A stretch of 64,000 nucleotides of DNA from Paragordius varius (taxonomy: Eukaryota > Nematomorpha): contig OZ176056.1 in the NCBI GenBank assembly GCA_964247055.1, forward strand, positions 2,480,001-2,544,000. The letters are read 5' to 3'. The stretch's first letter is position 1. The number at the start of each line of letters is the position of its first letter. The position numbers were made by a program, and so were the translations under genes. This document shows positions 58,697-64,000 of this stretch, piece after piece. The notes under the pieces are model-generated. The model was given only the letters and a program-made list of their open reading frames with translations, made no database searches and had not been told where the DNA came from.

Positions 58697-60810
58697 TTCT
58701 TGCACAATGCACACATACTTAAATTTATGAGAGCTCCATATCAAAGCCCTGCGTCTTGCCAAACTGGTTCCATCTTCAATCGAACCAATATAACTTGTAG
58801 TTATCTCTTCTCCTGTTGCTATGCTACACAAAGAAGATTCGCTTTATAACCAAAGATATCAAAATCGTTTATTGAAATCTACAAATAGCCATATATATCA
58901 TTTAATATATTTCCCTACAAATCATCATAATTTAAGCTATTTATTAAATATATGATGTATGGTTTTAAAATTGGTAATAGGGAAGAAAATTTTTATTTAC
59001 CACAGACAGATTTAATTTCCTCTATTAACAATTTGAAAAATCATCTAACAAAACGTATTCATTGTATAAATAAAGTATTTTAATTAATTTTACCTATGTT
59101 TAAAAGATTCTTATTCATCAAAATATACAATAGCTATAACATATTAATAGTAATTATATGAAACTGTTTTAGATGAGCATTCAAAGTGTCCTCCAAAGTT
59201 GAATCTGATATCACAGCATTACGATCACAACTATGATTTAAAATTGAAAAATAAAAATTCCACAAAATTCTGGATAATTATCGAATATTTCGGCCGAAAA
59301 TTCGCTGATATTAAAGTCTAACTTGTTGTGTTTGAGAGTAGTATGAGATTGCTTATGGAATTGTTTAAAAAAGTTGTCCAGGTCGTCACTTGTAGAAGCG
59401 CAAAAACTTGCAAATTTTTCGCCACAATAAGGAATATTATGGCAAATTCTTTGGGTGATACTCTAAAAACCTCAGTATCATTTGGATTTGTTAGTAGTTC
59501 AAAAATTTGTTTAGCCCTTTGTAAGTGCATAACGTATACATGGATAATTCCAATTCATTCCCTGGACACGTAAATGAGCCCAAAATGTTGTGTATAATGT
59601 AAAAACCTACCCAATAGTGTAACATGGCTCTTAGATTGCTCATTATCAATTTCATTAAGATATAATTTAATGGTGTTTTTAGCATCAAACATATTTAAAT
59701 ACTTTATACCCTGAACAAATATTTTAATGAACAAAATCGGATTAATATTTGCCGGACAATCTTTTTCAAGAGGGGCGTTTTATGCATAATTCACCTAATT
59801 TTGAAATGAAAGTTTAGCCCTTTTTATATCTTGCCTATTTCGGTGGTCTAAATTATGTGTACACATATAGGAATGGAAAGAATTCCAACTCTCTTTTTTA
59901 CACTGAAGACTACAATAAAATTCTTCATGATACATTCACATTCAATAGGCTGCTTATCAATCAGACAATTTCTATAACAATGAGAAAATTATATTAACCT
60001 TTTAATTAATATTTGTGAAAAATATATTTTTTGTTTTTTTACAAGAGGCATTATATCGTTATAAAAAATATATAATTATATCCATTTATTTAATACACTT
60101 TGGTTATTTATAAGGTCTAATAAAAATTATTGAAACAAACAGCTAATTAGTTTTGATATCAGCTATTTTTTGTCCTAGATTACTTTTTGGGACAGTTTTA
60201 TATGCCCGAGTTTAATTTTGTTTAAATACAGTTTTTGGATTTTTTAGTTAAAATTTAATTATCAAACATTGTTCTCATGAATTACATAAAAAGCTAATAT
60301 TTTTACAGTTTTGTGACTTCTAGAGTCCAAAATTGGTATACCTCCAAAACACGATTGAAATGAACGATACTAAATTCAAAATATATCAAATTTTTGTTGT
60401 TAAAATGTGGCCTGAAAGCTTTTCGAAGTTAATTATTTTTCTCATTTGCCTGTTGCATAGCGATTTAAAATTATCAAAAAATGGCGGCAAAAAAGTTTGA
60501 GATGGTTTTAATATAATTTAACATTTTTTTAATTTTTTGTATAATGCGCCTAAACGCCTAAAGAATGCATATTTTGGCTTTATATCTCAACTATCGCTCT
60601 AATATAAAAAACTACCCCAAAAAATAAGGGAGTTTAGATAAAACAAAGATTCGCCATAAAAAGTTTGATGATGTTTTTTTTAATTTGCCCTTTATTAACA
60701 ATCTTTTATTTGAATATAGTAACGAGTACTGTTGGAGACCATATATGTATTTTAAATGACTAAATGAGTAATTTACCTCTTATAGCCATGTAAGCTTTGT
60801 TTTGTTCCAT
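58697..60810 (-). pseudogene. SMYD-family (SET + MYND) gene, reading frame disrupted
   Basis: A MYND finger is read from 59971 downward: NCLIDKQPIECEC, then HEEFYCSLQCKKESWNSFHS and YMC. This fits C-x7-C-x-C-x5-YC-x3-C...H-x3-C, but the halves are one base out of frame. A SET core follows. Exon 59165-59269 gives ILWNFYFSILNHSCDRNAVI, carrying the NHSCDxN motif. Exon 58697-58823 gives IATGEEITTSYIGSIEDG then LARRRALIWSSHKFKYVC, the GEEIT.SY motif and the start of the post-SET. These two exons join in phase. A candidate first exon (60777-60810, MEQNKAYMAIRG) precedes an intron filled by repeat R1. In-frame stops follow the MYND, and the post-SET Cys cluster is shifted. SMYD proteins are lysine methyltransferases. 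This copy is a pseudogene or carries assembly indels. Confidence 0.6.
60170..60620 (+). repeat. dispersed repeat family R1, copy 3
   Basis: Matches 10970-11570 and 16880-17300 (TTTGTCCTAGATTAC, CCAAAACACGATTGAAATGAA, AAAAATGGCGGCAAAAAAGTTTGAGATG, TATAATGCGCCTAAACG). It lies inside the SMYD-like locus, between the candidate first exon and the MYND exon. Confidence 0.65.
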
Positions 60811-61162
60811 TTTTAAAAATTAAGGAGAAAATATACAGTGATATATAACTAAAAAAATAAAAAATGTCAGGCAGGAAACAATTAAATTTTAGCTTTCAAA
60901 AAATAAATAAATATTTTATTGTAATCATATCTAGTCTTAAGTTTTTACAGTTATTTGGTCAAAAACAAGTAATGTTTGAAAGGAAATCAATGTATTATCT
61001 TGTACATCGGCTTCGATACATTTCGCCTATCTACCAGGTAATAATTGAATGCCGAGAAATGTGATTGACTATGCGGCAAACCATTTTTTATTTTCCAACA
61101 TTATTATATTTCTGTCTATGGAGATTATCATGTGTTAAATTTGCCATGGCCAATTTCGGTCT

Positions 61163-61840
61163 TTATTTAATTAATGCATAAAATTGATTTGAGATAGCAT
61201 GAATTAACAGATATACTAGGTTAATACACAAAATCGCTCTGGTCTTATCAGACACACAGCACGCTATCTGAAATAATTTGGCATTGGTATGATGCTTGGG
61301 GTAAAAGACACAATTTTTCTGCTTATTATAACGCCATTTTATTATTACCCATTCAAAGATGAATTCTTTTCGTGAGGTGAATAGGCAATTTTCGATTGGA
61401 CGATTTAATATGTGTGGGGCCATTCACCAAGTTTATTGGTCGCATTGCTCCTAGAAAACTATTGATTATTTGTGATATTGCACTGCCAATTGTTGTTGGG
61501 TTTCAGTTGGGGGATCTTAGTAATTTCGCAGTTGTGTGGTGCAAAGAGTACTTTCTTTCAAATGATATCACTCCTATTAATTTTTCAAACCATGTTTCAC
61601 ATGTTTTAATCGATACTTGTTCACGTAAATGTTTCTGTCAGAAAACGATAACTTTTAACAAACTTCTTTTTCAGGCACAAAATTCGACATTCATGAATGA
61701 TAAAAATAAGGCGCTAGTTTTTGACGCAACTTATTTGTGTTAATCGTTTAATGTCTAATGAATAAAATCAAATCTGTATCAGATAAATCGTCTGCTTAAT
61801 TTTTGCCGTCTTTTTTAGTTAAACTGGTAATAATTTATAA
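61163..61840 (-). pseudogene. mariner transposase N-terminal remnant
   Basis: On the minus strand, frame-broken pieces run as ILCLKKKFVKSYRF, then SIKTCETWFEKL (the TCRRWFxKF motif of mariner). Next are SAISQIINSFLGAMRPINLV, resembling the HTH S.STISRxLKAMGKI, and a WVPHE-like WPHI. The following IIKWRYNKQKNCVFYPKHHT resembles the DEKW.xYxNxKRKxSW region. The 5' portion aligns at the DNA level with 44950-45170 (shared AGGCACAAAATTCG, AATCGTCTGC, TTAGTTAAACG/T). The plus-strand open frame 61396-61743 is its antisense shadow. Confidence 0.5.
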
Positions 61841-62179
61841 CTGATTATGCACAGTTTCTTATCTTATCATGAAACAATAAATAAAATGTTTAATAATTCA
61901 AAACTTTTTGTAAATTTATACTTTTAAATATACATTGCTAGGGATTAAATATTGATGACGATGTGCCTTTGTTGATAATTTCGGAAATAATAATTGGTTA
62001 ATTTTGATTATTACCATCCTCACATCAATTTATATTGTACTCATATTTTGTAAAAATTCTAAAAACCAAATTTAATTTTTAAATGGATTAAAATTGTTAA
62101 ACTAAAATAATGCCGAATTTATTTTATTGCAAACAGATTCAGATGCCAGTTTTTTCCACATATATTATATTAACTCCAA

Positions 62180-62640
62180 AAATTAAACTATACATGCTAA
62201 AAGGCATGTAAATTTAGAACCCTTTTAACAGTTTATAACTTTTCGGGTCAGTTTTATATCCCAATTTGATATTTAATTCAAAAGTATTTAGGGATTAAGC
62301 CGAATATAAAAATATGCTTTTTTAGCATTTTTGGCACATTATACAATTTTTTTGTAAAAAAATGTAAAATCGTACAAAAATCTCCCATCTCAAATTGACG
62401 CCATTTTTTAATGTTTTTTCTGAATACAACAGGGTAAATAAATATCTTTAAAAGAGCTATCAGGCTACATTTCAGCAAAAGCTTGATATATTCAATGTTA
62501 ATAATAGCTGTTTGTTTTAATCGTGTTTTAGAGCTGTCCCAATTTCGGATTACAGAAGTCGCAAAACTCTAAAAATTATAAGCATTTTATCTTAATATGA
62601 GAACCAATTATTGAAAATTCAATCTAAAATTTTTCAAATG
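62180..62640 (-). repeat. dispersed repeat family R1, copy 4 (inverted)
   Basis: The reverse complement contains ATTTTTAGAGTTTTGCGACTTCTG, AATTGGGACAGCTCTAAAACACG, AAAATGGCGTCAATTTGAGATG and ATTATACAAAAA-like blocks in the same order as the other R1 copies. Together with 60170-60620 it flanks the mariner remnant in inverted orientation. Confidence 0.6.
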
Positions 62641-62649
62641 ATATTTACC

Positions 62650-63475
62650 AAATTGTCTGGCATAATTAACCCAACATGTCAACAAGGACAGAAAAGTGAA
62701 AAGGTCATGAACTGTTAACAAAATATAAAACCACCGATATCCAATGATAGCTCGCCTTACTGCAATGTATATATAAATAATATAGATCACATTTATAATA
62801 AAAAAGTTTAAAATAAATATAATAAAATTTCTAATTTAATTTTTTAAATTATATTCATTTATTTGAATTATGTAAAATCAGCAATGTTTTTAATGACTAT
62901 TTTTATAAGCGTTTCTTTTTAAACGATGTCATTCATGATCAATTACCTTATGTGTTTTGCAAATGTACCTTGGAATAAAATTCAAATCTTATTATATGAT
63001 GCATAACACTGAAAATGGCAAAGTAAACACGAATTTAACCTATACCAAAAAATGTTGTCTGATATATTTAAAGCTAATTCACTAATAATTCGATCCCATA
63101 ATACCAAAAACAATCGGAAATCTTTTTTTTAACCAAATTTTTAGCCGATTTTAATACACATCCACAAAAGAGTAGCCTAAAACAAGGTTATTTTAAGTTT
63201 GTTGATGTAGTAACCACATTTAAAATTTTAATATATATACCAATTGTTTATAAAATGAATATCAAAACATCTATTTTTGGAAGTGGGGGAGTTTTTTAAG
63301 TAAAAAATCCATCAATATACAAATTTACCCTAGATACATATAAAACTATATTTAAATTTTTCATAAAAAAAATTAAAAAGATTGGCTAGACGAAAATGTA
63401 TTGGTTTTCACGCCTGTAAACATATAGAAAAAATAAAATATGATATATTTTTAGTAAAGTAAAGTTTAAACAGAG
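62650..63475. other. no gene seen; upstream of the last gene
   Basis: AT-rich DNA with no supported coding segment. The next gene's TATA box begins at 63481. Confidence 0.4.
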
Positions 63476-63480
63476 CAACA

Positions 63481-63490
63481 CTATAAATAG
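63481..63490 (+). promoter_or_regulatory. probable TATA box
   Basis: CTATAAATAG, 115 bp upstream of the ATG at 63605. It is a good match to the animal TATA consensus but differs from the TATATAAAGG form upstream of the other secreted-protein genes. Confidence 0.45.
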
Positions 63491-63604
63491 ATTTCAAAAA
63501 ACTGTTAAATTTTTTTAACGAGAATACAATATATATATAACGTTTAAAAAACAAAAATCATTTTTTAATCTTTAGTTTTTTTTAAAAAAGTGGTTAATAT
63601 CAAA

Positions 63605-64000
63605 ATGATCTTAGTAGCCCTTTGTTGCATATTTTTTTCGGGGACCCTTGCCCAATCAACTCTGTTTTCCAAAACGACAGGTATTGATTAAACTAGTAAT
63701 ATATACGAATATTTTAATTTTACAAAATGTTGCACGCTTTAGCGTTTAAATATATTAAAAAAAAGTTAAGCCAAATATTTTAGATTAGGATAATTATTTT
63801 TTTATTTAAGGCAAAATCCACACTATCAGGTTAAGTCAAGAAAACCTTCCAAGAACCCATTCACTTTCGGATAAATTTAAGAATCCAGCTCAAATGTTGT
63901 CAGGTTTGTTCATTCCATTTTATTTTATTATATTTCATAATTATTCGGAATTAAGTATGATCATCAATATTTTAGATTTAAAGAGATATGAAAACTTATG
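63605..64000 (+). CDS. 5' part of a secreted protein gene, runs off the window
   Basis: Exons 63605-63680, 63811-63903 and 63976 onward join in phase 1 with GT..AG introns of 130 and 72 nt. Residues 1 to about 16 (MILVALCCIFFSGTLA) form a clear signal peptide with a likely cleavage before QSTLF. The next part reads GKIHTIRLSQENLPRTHSLS, DKFKNPAQMLSDLKRYENL. A short basic IxL-containing propeptide directly after the signal is how pepsin-type aspartic proteases begin (kIpL..... pattern), so such a protease is possible. The catalytic region lies beyond the window and this is not established. No stop occurs before the end. Confidence 0.6.

Noticed and set aside
61163-61423. ISXO2-like (DDE_Tnp_IS1595) transposase interpretation
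   Set aside because: The WFEKL, HTH and WPHI order upstream and DNA similarity to the mariner remnant at 44950-45170 favour mariner.
61396-61743. 115-codon plus-strand frame
   Set aside because: It is antisense to the mariner remnant, which has recognisable motifs on the minus strand. The plus-strand translation matches nothing I know.

Overview
The window is a very AT-rich stretch of nuclear eukaryotic DNA. Genes are split by many short spliceosomal introns, coding starts are preceded by TATA boxes, and most of the remainder is transposon debris. The transposon mix (several hAT lineages, mariner remnants, palindromic TA-flanked MITEs, an endonuclease-type LINE) points to an invertebrate animal. 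A small, AT-rich parasite genome such as a myxozoan would fit, but that is a guess from style and not something the sequence proves. I saw no rRNA, tRNA, CRISPR or prokaryotic-style operon.

Genes, left to right. (1) A 3-exon gene on the minus strand (6675-9212) encodes a 135-residue secreted Cys-containing protein. (2) Paralog A, 13 exons on the minus strand (15291-22914), encodes a 643-residue secreted glycoprotein. (3) Paralog B, 13 exons on the plus strand (40825-52977), encodes 641 residues. A and B lie head to head about 18 kb apart, have the same intron phases at every junction, and share a signal peptide, a TATA box 35-40 bp before ATG and a 30-bp upstream block. I do not recognise the family. 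(4) A tentative 57-residue, 3-exon gene lies at 54170-54533 on the plus strand. (5) A SMYD-type (SET + MYND) gene on the minus strand (58697-60810) has a reading-frame break and in-frame stops, so it may be a pseudogene. (6) The first exons of another secreted protein begin at 63605 on the plus strand and run off the window.

Mobile DNA. Three hAT elements are delimited by terminal repeats and perfect 8-bp target duplications: 28031-31408 (CTCATGCC), 33156-35553 (CCTTACGA) and 45191-46537 (GGTGCCAT). A fourth, 37105-38819, is non-autonomous, has a 7/8 duplication, and carries a tandem array of about 157-bp units. A related array lies at 13560-14850 just beyond paralog A. There are also hAT fragments (24894-25664, 26580-27560, 1093-1395), two mariner transposase remnants (44440-45010, 61163-61840), a probable Tc1-like remnant (57900-58230), a frameshifted LINE reverse transcriptase (55838-57311) and a second LINE remnant inside the last intron of paralog B (51620-52725).

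Small elements include palindromic TA-flanked MITEs (5394-5624, 39509-39731, 42912-43197), a family whose terminal inverted repeats are themselves 21-bp tandem repeats (4975-5315, 15567-15902, 53386-53630), and two long-arm foldbacks (47650-48645, 55107-55652). Paralog B's introns have absorbed many of these insertions while its exons stayed open, which explains why it spans 12.2 kb against 7.6 kb for paralog A.
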